Shown: piece by piece, positions 51,501-58,105 of the stretch | How positions within the stretch are numbered: position 1 is the stretch's first letter | How the letters are laid out: every line of letters begins with the position of its first letter | Assembly (NCBI RefSeq): GCF_019048265.1 | Contig: NZ_CP077312.1 | Coordinates: forward strand, 1 to 64,000 | Direction: 5' to 3' | DNA length: 64,000 nucleotides | From: Aeromonas sp. FDAARGOS 1405 | Lineage (GTDB): Bacteria > Pseudomonadota > Gammaproteobacteria > Enterobacterales > Aeromonadaceae | Translations under genes and position numbers: made by a program | The notes under the pieces: generated by a model | Databases searched by the model: none | The model's input: only the letters and a program-made list of their open reading frames with translations | Told to the model about the DNA's origin: nothing

Positions 51501-51695
51501 CATGGAATTGAAAAGGCCAGAGCACTAAAGACATTATCATTAGTTTCTCCTGGTGATAATGGAAATCACACTTTTGCATTGGCCAGCACAATGCGGAACG
51601 AGGCCGCCTTGGTCAAGCATATTGCAGATGGTGTTGGCCGCCGCTCTAAAATTATGGGCGCCAGTAAGTTTGATCAGTTTCGTTGCGTCGCATAA
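48540..51695 (+). CDS. traI: TraI relaxase-helicase, N-terminal 1051 residues (frame interrupted)
   Basis: MOBF relaxase. The start MLSIKRLSNAGEAGGYYGEAGYY carries the paired catalytic tyrosines, and the metal-binding HTHNV motif is at DPQLHTHNVIPNATL, near residue 155. A superfamily 1 helicase domain follows with Walker A GLAGTGKTT near residue 483 and WLIDEASL. The frame ends prematurely at 51695; the C-terminal part continues in the +1 frame. Removing one T from the TTT at 51678-51680 restores the reading DQFVASHNAV. The enzyme nicks oriT and unwinds the transferred strand. A full-length product would be about 1596 residues, normal for TraI. One TTGCGCATGCGCAA palindrome is at 50005. Confidence 0.9.
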   Translation: MLSIKRLSNAGEAGGYYGEAGYYTKDGVALASEWGGQGAEALGLSGLTVDLDRFTELLEGKIDSVTHLGKPDGQGKIVHAPGHDFTFSAPKGISIAALMGGDERLIDAHHAAVKVAMSELEKRVLARKDGERVNTGNFMYASFTHTVSRANDPQLHTHNVIPNATLIDAAWYSLESKEMYQFKMMAGLIYRSELAVLAHKLGYTVEVTDRQKGFWDIKEISDELKFETSKRRREVEKSAAERDITSQKGLEAAAVMSRASKGKMTPEQLWEIWDSTAASLGVDVGKIVEEATDRATQRVQEEQKNHSPSLHMDDPNSGVENADEQIPGVHPEALRATRLAARALAANEAVFDQDDVLKGALKLGFGLGSNSFSKSDIDTALEAIIEHKELLVRPHGLTTPEAIRKESYIVSSMLNLKGVYAPVATKDDVQHHISNFEAELSKKLGVPAKLTSGQVKAAELIVTTKDAIVGVQGLAGTGKTTMVNVVNSIAHAQDFKLVGLAQSGSATETLFNETGIESHTLDSFIFRTQQNREAYGPRYAGKEIWLIDEASLANAGHFADLITEARRSGARIVFTGDTEQHESIEWGKIFYLLQAHGMKTALMDDITRQRNSPQLLAAIKAYYAGDITKTFEMLQDNIHESKSPLSAMISAFEEKTPAHRDESIFIIPTNSQRREFNIAAHEILKKEGLIGQEDIKTKVFSRAGLNYEEMKDVRFFQTYKVEAIEFHQNIPEQGIFAGERYMLNLGKSDVVKNQLHLENFKTGEVRILDLFGVTGDKAKMMFDAYRLDSVQLSENEVVTWKKTRKDMGLMNGDQLKLVGFDKTAGKLHFKKEKDGSTVTLDQSEYHDLDYSYAVTSQVSQGLTKKESYSLLSSTNKYLSTFRALLVNISRATEKAHIFVDDTKKLIKVMRDNSEGKTIATRHVSAESMRKYASHTKSKEPDVTRLVEDDLNVALANLAEKKGVFTHDDIKKETLKWSLGRYTPLDIDHGIEKARALKTLSLVSPGDNGNHTFALASTMRNEAALVKHIADGVGRRSKIMGASKFDQFRCVA
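50005..50018. repeat. Dispersed palindrome TTGCGCATGCGCAA within traI
   Basis: Exact copy inside the helicase domain (codons for IAHAQ). Confidence 0.85.
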
Positions 51696-53328
51696 CGCTG
51701 TTGCGACTGATCGAGGAATGCTTGCCATACAGCCCAACCAACGTGAAACACTAGAGAAAGCGCTAACCTCTCGGAATGAAACCAGTTTCGTAGCTACCTA
51801 CGCGAGGGATGGAACCGCCGAGGCATTTAGAACCGTTGGCGCTTCAATGTTGCAAGAGGCGGGTTACAAAGTTAGAGCCTTTGGCTTAACCGGTAAAACA
51901 TGCGATGAGATTGCAAAGGCTCAATTGAGAGGTGGGAATATAAAAAACTGGATCTCTCAACTTGAATCTCGCTCTTCAAATGGTCAGAAAACGAACAACT
52001 CAAAGGACGTTTGGCTAGTAGAGGACAGCGCATTATTGGATGCAAAAACAATTTTAGATGTATCTAGGTTTGCTAGATACACTGGAGCTAGAGTCATTTT
52101 CTTGGGTAATGAGCTGGAAAACTCACTGTCATGGGGTAACACTCTTGAATTACTGAGAAGCCAGAATCTTCCCGTTATTGAATCACAGACAAAAGCTTTA
52201 TCTCAGGATGAAAATGTAAGCAAGGCTACGCTTGCATTCAGGAGTGGAAGAATTAAAGACGCCCTAGATAGCATTGATAATCTTATGCATGAGGTAAACC
52301 ACAAAGAGCCAGGGATAGATAGTTCTATTCGTCATGAGGTAATCGCACAAAGTTACCTCGGCATGCCTAAAGATGAAAGGGATCAAGTTGCGGTAATAAT
52401 ACCAGACTCGCGCTCTATCAATTTGGTTACTGATAAAATAAGAGATGGATTGAGAAAGGAGGGAACAATAAGTGAAAGCCTGGTAACCATTTCATCTGAA
52501 AAATCGGTATTTATGACAGAAGTTGAACGTTCTGATGCTAGAGGTTACAAAGAGGGGCTTATTGTAAGGCTTCCGAATAACGCTCCAATGCGGGTTGAGT
52601 CCGTTGATAAAGAGCATAACTTTGTTGTGTTGCTAGATGATAAAGGCCAGCGATTTAAAATCTCTGGCCGAGATTTGAAGGGAGCAACAGTAACTCAACA
52701 AACGAAAGTTGATTTTGCAAAGGGTGACAAGCTGGTCTTTACTAAGTCACTACCTCGGGATTTAATTAAGGTGAGCGAATCAAACCTGAAAACAAAAGAA
52801 AATCTTCGGGGAGTAAGGAGTAAATCAGAAGGAAAGGTTATTGGATATGATGATGAATCAAATAGCCTGACCATCTTGTTGTCAAACGGGAGGGTTATTG
52901 GTGTAAACCCCCATGAATTTCCGCACTTATCACATAATTATGTGAGCAATTCTTTTTCACTGAAAAGCGGGGAAGCTAAAGAGCACGCACTTGTTTTGTT
53001 AGAGTCGAACAAAACACATTCGCTCACACATGAACAGATTCATGGTGTTCTTAGCAATGTAAAAGGCTCTGTGAGGATTATTACTGATGATAAGAAAAGA
53101 GCAATCTCAGCATTGAGCGAAAATCCAGGTTTCCAACAATCTGCTTTAGCCAATCGGCAAGTTGTTGTCACCTCAAAAGATCGGGCTGCTGATTTTTCTC
53201 GAGACTTAGGGATGATGATGGGGGGATCTTCAAGGTATGGCATGAAATTAAGAGAAAAGGTAATCGAAAAAATCGAGAACATTAAAAAGACCTACAACAT
53301 TGGTCTACAAAGAGAAAGGAGCCTATAA
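51682..53328 (+). pseudogene. traI: TraI C-terminal part, out of frame with the N-terminal part
   Basis: About 548 residues beginning VASHNAVATDRGMLAIQPNQRETLEKAL, a second helicase-like module. Its nucleotide-binding loop is degenerate (ATYARDGTAEAF instead of a Walker A). Later parts (KGDKLVFTKSLPRDLIKV, NYVSNSFSLKSG) match TraI C-terminal style. The frame is open from 51553, but the codons before 51680 do not look like protein. There is no suitable start codon with a ribosome-binding site. Either a real one-base insertion has split traI, or there is a sequencing error in a T run. Ends 12 bases before array 4. Confidence 0.72.
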
Positions 53329-53340
53329 AGCCAGTTCGGT

Positions 53341-54752
53341 TGCGCTGCAGGGGCCCTGCCCTGGTACTCCCCGACCGATCACCGGCAGCTGGCCCGCCCA
53401 CCGGATCGATGGCCACCGGTTGCGCCGGCGACCAGGAACGACTGCAGGGGCCCTGCCCTGGTACTCCCCGACCGTTTCACCAGCTGCTGGCCGGCACCAC
53501 CGGATCGATGGCCACCGGCTGCGCCGGCGACCTGGAACGACTGCAGGGGCCCGCCCTGGTACTCCCCGCCGATCACCAGCTGCTGGCCGGCACCACCGGA
53601 TCGATGGCCACCGGCTGCGCCGGCGACCAGGAACGACTGCAGGGGCCCCGCCCTGGTACTCCCCGCCGATCACCGACCGTTCCCCCGCTGCTGGCCCGCC
53701 CACCGCCTCGATGGCCACCGGTTGCGCCGGCGACCAGGAACAGCTGCAGGGGCCCTGCCCTGGTATTCACCTGACCGATCACCAGCTGCTGGCCGGCACC
53801 ACCGGATCGATGGCCACCGGCTGCGCCGGCGACCAGGAACGACTGCAGGGGCCCCGCCCTGGTACTCACCTACCGATCACCAGCTGCTGGCCGGCACCAC
53901 CGGATTGATGGCCACAGGCTGCGCCGGCGACCAGGAACGACTGCAGGGGCCCCGCCCTGGTACTCACCTACCGATCACCAGCTGCTGGCCGGCACCACCG
54001 GATCGATGGCCACCGGTTGCGCCGGTGACCAGGAACAGCTGCTGGCCAGCACCACCTGCTCGATGGCCACCGGTTGCGCCGGTGACCAGGAACGGCTGCA
54101 GGGGCCCCGCCCTGGTACTCCCCGCCGATCACCGACCGTTTCCCCACTGCTGGCCCGCCCACCGCCTCGATGGCCACCGGTTCGCCGGTGACCAGGAACA
54201 GCTGCAGGGGCCCTGCCCTGGTATTCCCCTGACCGATCACCAGCTGCTGGCCGGCACCACCTGCTCGATGGCCACCGGCTGCGCCGGTGACCAGGAACGA
54301 CTGCAGGGGCCCTGCCCTGGTACTCACCTACCGATCACCAGCTGCTGGCCGGCACCACCTGCTCGATGGCCACCGGCTGCGCCGGCGACCAGGAACGGCT
54401 GCAGGGGCCCCGCCCTGGTACTCCCCGACCGATCACCGGCAGCTGGCCCGCCCACCGGATCGATGGCCACCGGCTGCGCCGGCGACCTGGAACGACTGCA
54501 GGGGCCCCGCCCTGGTACTCCCCGCCGATCACCGACCGTTTCCCCGCTGCTGGCCCGCCCACCGCCTCGATGGCCACCGGTTCGCCTGTGACCAGGAACG
54601 ACTGCAGGGGCCCCGCCCTGGTACTCCCCGACCGATCACCGGCAGCTGGCCCGCCCACCGGATCGATGGCCACCGGCTGCGCCGGTGACCAGGAACAGCT
54701 GCAGGGGCCCTGCCCTGGTACTCCCCGACCGATCACCGGCAGCTGGCCGGCA
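53341..54752. repeat. Tandem array 4 of ~98-bp hairpin repeats (about 14 units)
   Basis: Same family as arrays 1-3, starting 13 bases after traI. The part at about 54050-54470 is nearly identical to array 1. One short unit near 54040 lacks the CTGCAGGGG half. Frames across it are not genes. Confidence 0.9.
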
Positions 54753-54792
54753 CCGCCATTTACTTGGAGTAGGGCCCCATGTGACCTATATG

Positions 54793-54825
54793 AATTAAAG
54801 TGATTTGCTCACAAATAATATTTTG
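54793..54825. promoter_or_regulatory. GTGA-N5-TCAC palindrome in an AT-rich block
   Basis: AATTAAAGTGATTTGCTCAC followed by AAATAATATTTT; third member of the set at 25226 and 39166. Confidence 0.4.
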
Positions 54826-54936
54826 TGTCTTGTGGTTAGGCTAACGATTCAGCCCCTTTGATGTGTGCCGCGCGCGTGTTTATCTGCGGTGCGTGTGCGA
54901 CTGCGCAACTGACTTTATTATGGTAAATGTTGGCAC

Positions 54937-54964
54937 CAAAAAAAACCGGCTATGCCGGTTTTCT
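54937..54964 (-). terminator. Rho-independent terminator
   Basis: On the minus strand AAAACCGGC-ATA-GCCGGTTTT with a T8 tail; ends the two-gene unit 54971-55861. Confidence 0.78.
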
Positions 54965-54970
54965 CGCTTC

Positions 54971-55255
54971 CTAGCTAGGCCAGGAATCAACGCGATCGAC
55001 ATCATCACTACCGCTCACAGATGAAAACTCTGGCTCGATACGGCCTCGCTGCCCAACATCATCGACAACGAGTGAGGCTGGTATTGCCGATATGGCTTGG
55101 TCAACATGAATGACCTTCTCCTGCTCGCGCTCGGTCAGCTTATGTGGAATAGGCTTTTCATCTGCGCTTTCAACCCTGGGCCTATTCAAAATTAGCATCA
55201 GACACAAGGCTCCAAACGCCAGAAATGTCATTACGCCCAAGAAATGAGCAACCAT
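54971..55255 (-). CDS. Small single-span membrane protein
   Basis: A 94-residue protein with one hydrophobic N-terminal segment (FLGVMTFLAFGALCLMLILN) and an acidic, polar C-terminal region (TEREQEKVIHVDQAISAIPASLVVDDVG). It lies six bases after the lytic transglycosylase gene and is read with it. Not recognised; an inner-membrane accessory role in transfer is possible. Confidence 0.55.
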   Translation of the reverse strand: MVAHFLGVMTFLAFGALCLMLILNRPRVESADEKPIPHKLTEREQEKVIHVDQAISAIPASLVVDDVGQRGRIEPEFSSVSGSDDVDRVDSWPS

Positions 55256-55261
55256 AAATCA

Positions 55262-55861
55262 TTACTCCTTAGCAATCAGGATTGGATCCTCACCCTGTTC
55301 TAGCCTTCGGTATATCTCTCGAATACCGCCTTTCCCCCCATAGTACCAATAACGATCATCTGCTTTGCTGTCTGAGTATCCCCCGTAGTAGGCGCCAACG
55401 GCGTCCCAGGACACGCCCTTGGCTGAAAAATTGTTCGCTATAATCCACGCGCCAACGCTGATGTTCAGGCATGGATCTCTCAGTAACATATCTCTTGTTA
55501 TATGATAGTCTTTTTGCAAGCGAGGGAACCATTGAGAATGGATTTGCATCAGACCTACAGCTTCACCCTCTTTTTGTCGATTAACTGCATCTGGATTCAG
55601 GTGGCTTTCTTTAATCGCATGGGCAATGAGAAGGTTTTTTTTCACATTGTAGCGATGGCTCATGTCTTGAAAGCAACGCATGAAGCCAAACTCTGATACA
55701 GTATGTTCATTCTTTATTGGATAGGTTGAATCAATCCTTTTGATGTTGCTTACCTGTCCTGCGTTATGCTTGTGATAGTCGTTTAAAGAATAGGGGTGTG
55801 CTGGGTTAGATAGGGCTATAGCCATGATTGTTAAAGCGATTTTAAAGTGTTTTTTTTGCAC
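55262..55861 (-). CDS. Lytic transglycosylase (VirB1-like)
   Basis: A 199-residue protein with a signal peptide (KIALTIMAIALSNPAHPYS). The SLT domain shows the catalytic Glu in LIAHAIKESHLNPDAVN and the GLMQIHSQWFPRL motif. Later AYYGGYSDSKADDRYWYYGG supports the fold. These enzymes open peptidoglycan locally for assembly of the transfer apparatus. Its size fits plasmid-encoded orf169/VirB1-type enzymes. Confidence 0.88.
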   Translation of the reverse strand: MQKKHFKIALTIMAIALSNPAHPYSLNDYHKHNAGQVSNIKRIDSTYPIKNEHTVSEFGFMRCFQDMSHRYNVKKNLLIAHAIKESHLNPDAVNRQKEGEAVGLMQIHSQWFPRLQKDYHITRDMLLRDPCLNISVGAWIIANNFSAKGVSWDAVGAYYGGYSDSKADDRYWYYGGKGGIREIYRRLEQGEDPILIAKE

Positions 55862-55915
55862 TTGCCCCCCCTTATCAAGCCGGTTTTGCTTACAATGTTC
55901 GGAGTATAATACAAG

Positions 55916-56302
55916 ATGAGTTCAACTGGTGAGCGGTATCTTATTGAGACGTTGATGCCTTTGACAAGTTACAGTGATCCGGCAACGATACAGGCACTCA
56001 TTGATTATAGGCTTAATGGGTTGTCAGGTATAAAAGCAGCTGAACTGCATGGCTTGCCTCATAGGAATACTGTTTACAGAGCCAGTAGTCACTACGATAT
56101 CATCAAAAAAAAAGTCCTAGATATCATACCTGCATTAGGCTTTAACTTGCTTTTTGCTAAAGAGAGAGGATCCATCGAACAACCTAAAGAGGTTCATATT
56201 GACCTCAATGGTCTGTGGTCTTTCACAGATGATGATGGTTCATACGAAGCAGCCTGTCTCGAATTTTTCGTTAAGTTAGGAGACAGGTTTGAGAAATTAT
56301 AA
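55916..56302 (+). CDS. Helix-turn-helix regulator (PapB/TrfB-like shape)
   Basis: A 128-residue protein. The segment TIQALIDYRLNGLSGIKAAELHGLPHRNTVYRASSHYDIIKKKV has the LxxG-x-x-KAAELxG helix-turn-helix of PapB/TrfB(KorA)-like regulators. The C-terminal half (FTDDDGSYEAACLEFFVKLGDRFE) is acidic. A TATAAT lies at 55903-55912. It is divergent from the transglycosylase gene and precedes an H-NS-like gene, so a regulator of transfer genes is plausible. Confidence 0.58.
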   Translation: MSSTGERYLIETLMPLTSYSDPATIQALIDYRLNGLSGIKAAELHGLPHRNTVYRASSHYDIIKKKVLDIIPALGFNLLFAKERGSIEQPKEVHIDLNGLWSFTDDDGSYEAACLEFFVKLGDRFEKL

Positions 56303-56333
56303 TAACCAACCAATTAATGCCGAGGTTTTTTAA

Positions 56334-56762
56334 ATGGAAACCGTACTATCTAACGAAGCAATATCTGAATACTTGGCGAATCATCAGCGCCGCCGAGCCT
56401 TTCTGCGTCATTGCAATCTCGATTCACTCCGTCAACTGGTTGCTGACACTCAAGTGATCATTGATGCTAAAGAAGAAGAAGAATTGGCCAGGATGGAGCA
56501 GGAAGAAAAAAAGAAAAAGGCTATTGATGATGCCACCCGAGAGCTCATGCAGCTTGGAGTAACACCTGAAGAGGTGTTTGAAGCGTTATCAGGCAATAAG
56601 CCCAGCGCAACCACTAGCAAGATCAAGCAGACAGCCTTTAAACGCCCTGATAATGGCAAAATTGTTTTCTGGTCTCGCAGGGGCCAAGTGCCAAAGGCTT
56701 TGAGAGATCTATACGAGATTCACGGCAGGGCCGGCTTGGATCAGTTCATCGTAAAAGAATAA
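56334..56762 (+). CDS. H-NS-like nucleoid protein
   Basis: A 142-residue protein with an N-terminal coiled-coil dimerisation region (LVADTQVIIDAKEEEELARMEQEEKKKKAIDD). A linker follows, then a C-terminal DNA-binding domain FKRPDNGKIVFWSRRGQVPKALRDLYE; its GxxxxWxxRGxxPKAL pattern is that of the H-NS family. Plasmid H-NS proteins silence AT-rich genes and reduce the fitness cost of a new plasmid. A terminator follows directly. Confidence 0.85.
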   Translation: METVLSNEAISEYLANHQRRRAFLRHCNLDSLRQLVADTQVIIDAKEEEELARMEQEEKKKKAIDDATRELMQLGVTPEEVFEALSGNKPSATTSKIKQTAFKRPDNGKIVFWSRRGQVPKALRDLYEIHGRAGLDQFIVKE

Positions 56763-56792
56763 AAAAAAGGCGCATTATGATGCGCCTTTTTT
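56761..56792. terminator. Bidirectional terminator
   Basis: AAAAAAGGCGCAT-TATG-ATGCGCCTTTTTT between the H-NS-like gene and the convergent gene that ends at 56775. Confidence 0.85.
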
Positions 56793-57080
56793 ATTGCAAG
56801 GAAAGGTCGAGAACTCGGCCTTTAAAACTGTTTGTAGTTTGGTTATCCCAATAGTCTTCTCTCTTGTCAATCGTTCAAATTGGGGGGAGCCATGGACACT
56901 GCTAAGTTCAGGTAGAGTCAAGGCTCGCCCACATCTAAGCTGAAACGCGAGATCAGCCTGCATTAACAGCCCTGAAATGCTAGGGTCTCTTCGCCCTGCA
57001 TCCTGTATGAACTGAACTTTCCCCTCATTGAGCCCGCTTTGAGTTGCCAGCGTTACGGCGAAATAGGTCATAGCTAACAA
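56775..57080 (-). CDS. Hypothetical protein
   Basis: A 101-residue protein. LATQSGLNEGKVQFIQDAGRRDPSISGLLMQADLAFQLRCGRALTLPELSSVHGS may hold a helix-turn-helix. Its start overlaps the end of the preceding gene (57025-57600) by 56 bases, unusually long, so the true start may be downstream. Its end lies in the shared terminator. Not recognised. Confidence 0.45.
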   Translation of the reverse strand: MLAMTYFAVTLATQSGLNEGKVQFIQDAGRRDPSISGLLMQADLAFQLRCGRALTLPELSSVHGSPQFERLTREKTIGITKLQTVLKAEFSTFPCNKKGAS

Positions 57081-57600
57081 TGTTTTCCCCTCTTCCTATT
57101 CTCTCTGGCTTAAGACCAAACGTTACAACAAATCTCTCTGTCGTTCCTGTGTGAAGCAACCACCCTTCACTGCAAGTAGGAAACGCCTGTATGCTTTCAA
57201 ACAGGCGGTTAATGAGCCTCTTTGTGAACAAGTCCACTTCAGTCAGCCCACAATTGCTGCTCAGCCGTTCAAACTCATGCCATAGCAACCAGTCAGGGAT
57301 CTGCAGGTGTAGCAACTGATCTGTCATCATAAAGTGATCAAATGCATCCTCATTCAACCAGCCTAGATAACGTTCAATTTGCTGTAAAACAAGGATTCCT
57401 TTGTCTGCTAACGCCCTTTCTCGAGGTGTTGAGTTGTTACCTTTGAGTATTTGTGAAAGCTCTTTTTCTTGGTGTGGCGTTCCATCAAAAACCCAGCGAT
57501 AAGCCCCGTCATGTAGCTCTAAGTTTTCCATCGGGTTCGCCCTTTGGATTAACTTCTTTATCCTGTAATCGTGCGGGATTGTAGTCACTGTGTCGTTCAT
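57025..57600 (-). CDS. Hypothetical protein
   Basis: A 191-residue soluble-looking protein. Contains HDGAYRWVFDGTPHQEKELSQILKGN, LQIPDWLLWHEFERLSSNCGLTEVDLFTKRLINRLFESIQAFP and LKPERIGRGENIVSYDLFRR. It starts 8 bases after the gene at 57609 and may be co-transcribed with it. Not recognised. Confidence 0.55.
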   Translation of the reverse strand: MNDTVTTIPHDYRIKKLIQRANPMENLELHDGAYRWVFDGTPHQEKELSQILKGNNSTPRERALADKGILVLQQIERYLGWLNEDAFDHFMMTDQLLHLQIPDWLLWHEFERLSSNCGLTEVDLFTKRLINRLFESIQAFPTCSEGWLLHTGTTERFVVTFGLKPERIGRGENIVSYDLFRRNAGNSKRAQ

Positions 57601-57608
57601 TTAAATCT

Positions 57609-58028
57609 CTACCTACGAGACCTGAAAACCCGATAATTCAGAGGGCTTGCAAAGCCAGGGTCTTCCTTCCTGTGTGGCGCAGAAAACCTATGGTTAGAAT
57701 CTGATTGAGTGTTGTCGCAATCAAACCTTAAGCTAGCAAAATATGTCGATAAGGTAGAAAGGAATGAGCGTTTTAGGCGATGGAAAATGCTCTCGTCTAC
57801 AAACCTTTTCCCTGTAATGCTCTCGACAACTTGACTGACATTTAACAGGCCGCCTGTGAAACGATCCATAGTGCTATAAATCGTTCCATTGATGTTTATT
57901 GAAGTTATGTCAATGTCCTTTGCTGCAGACATTACGGCCATTATTGCATCAGTTGACGAGAGGTATCTTCCTCGTTCAGCCTCAACAATAAATGCCACTT
58001 TTTCATCTATGACCACAGAGTATGTCAT
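57609..58028 (-). CDS. Hypothetical protein next to traG
   Basis: A 139-residue protein. The N-terminal half (YSVVIDEKVAFIVEAERGRYLSSTDAIMAVMSAAKDIDITSININGTIY) is a tidy alpha/beta domain; the C-terminal end is basic. It follows traG on the same strand, the place where entry-exclusion genes often lie, but it has no signal peptide or membrane span. A 26-bp palindrome at 58076-58101 precedes it. Function unknown. Confidence 0.52.
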   Translation of the reverse strand: MTYSVVIDEKVAFIVEAERGRYLSSTDAIMAVMSAAKDIDITSININGTIYSTMDRFTGGLLNVSQVVESITGKRFVDESIFHRLKRSFLSTLSTYFASLRFDCDNTQSDSNHRFSAPHRKEDPGFASPLNYRVFRSRR

Positions 58029-58075
58029 GGGTTTATCACTCCGTCATACAGCTCTTAAACTGATTTAAGTATAGC

Positions 58076-58101
58076 AACCGGTGTATATAAATACACCGGT
58101 T
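58076..58101. promoter_or_regulatory. Perfect 26-bp palindrome between traG and the next gene
   Basis: AACCGGTGTAT-ATAA-ATACACCGGTT. Candidate operator for the unit 58028-56775, with TATACT nearby on the minus strand, or a hairpin at the end of traG mRNA. The T-tract needed for a terminator is missing. Confidence 0.5.
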
Positions 58102-58105
58102 TAAA

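Noticed and set aside
51553..51680. ATG at 51553 as start of a separate gene after traI
   Set aside because: The codons up to 51680 look non-protein and overlap conserved-looking traI codons; the downstream part is simply the traI C-terminus in another frame.
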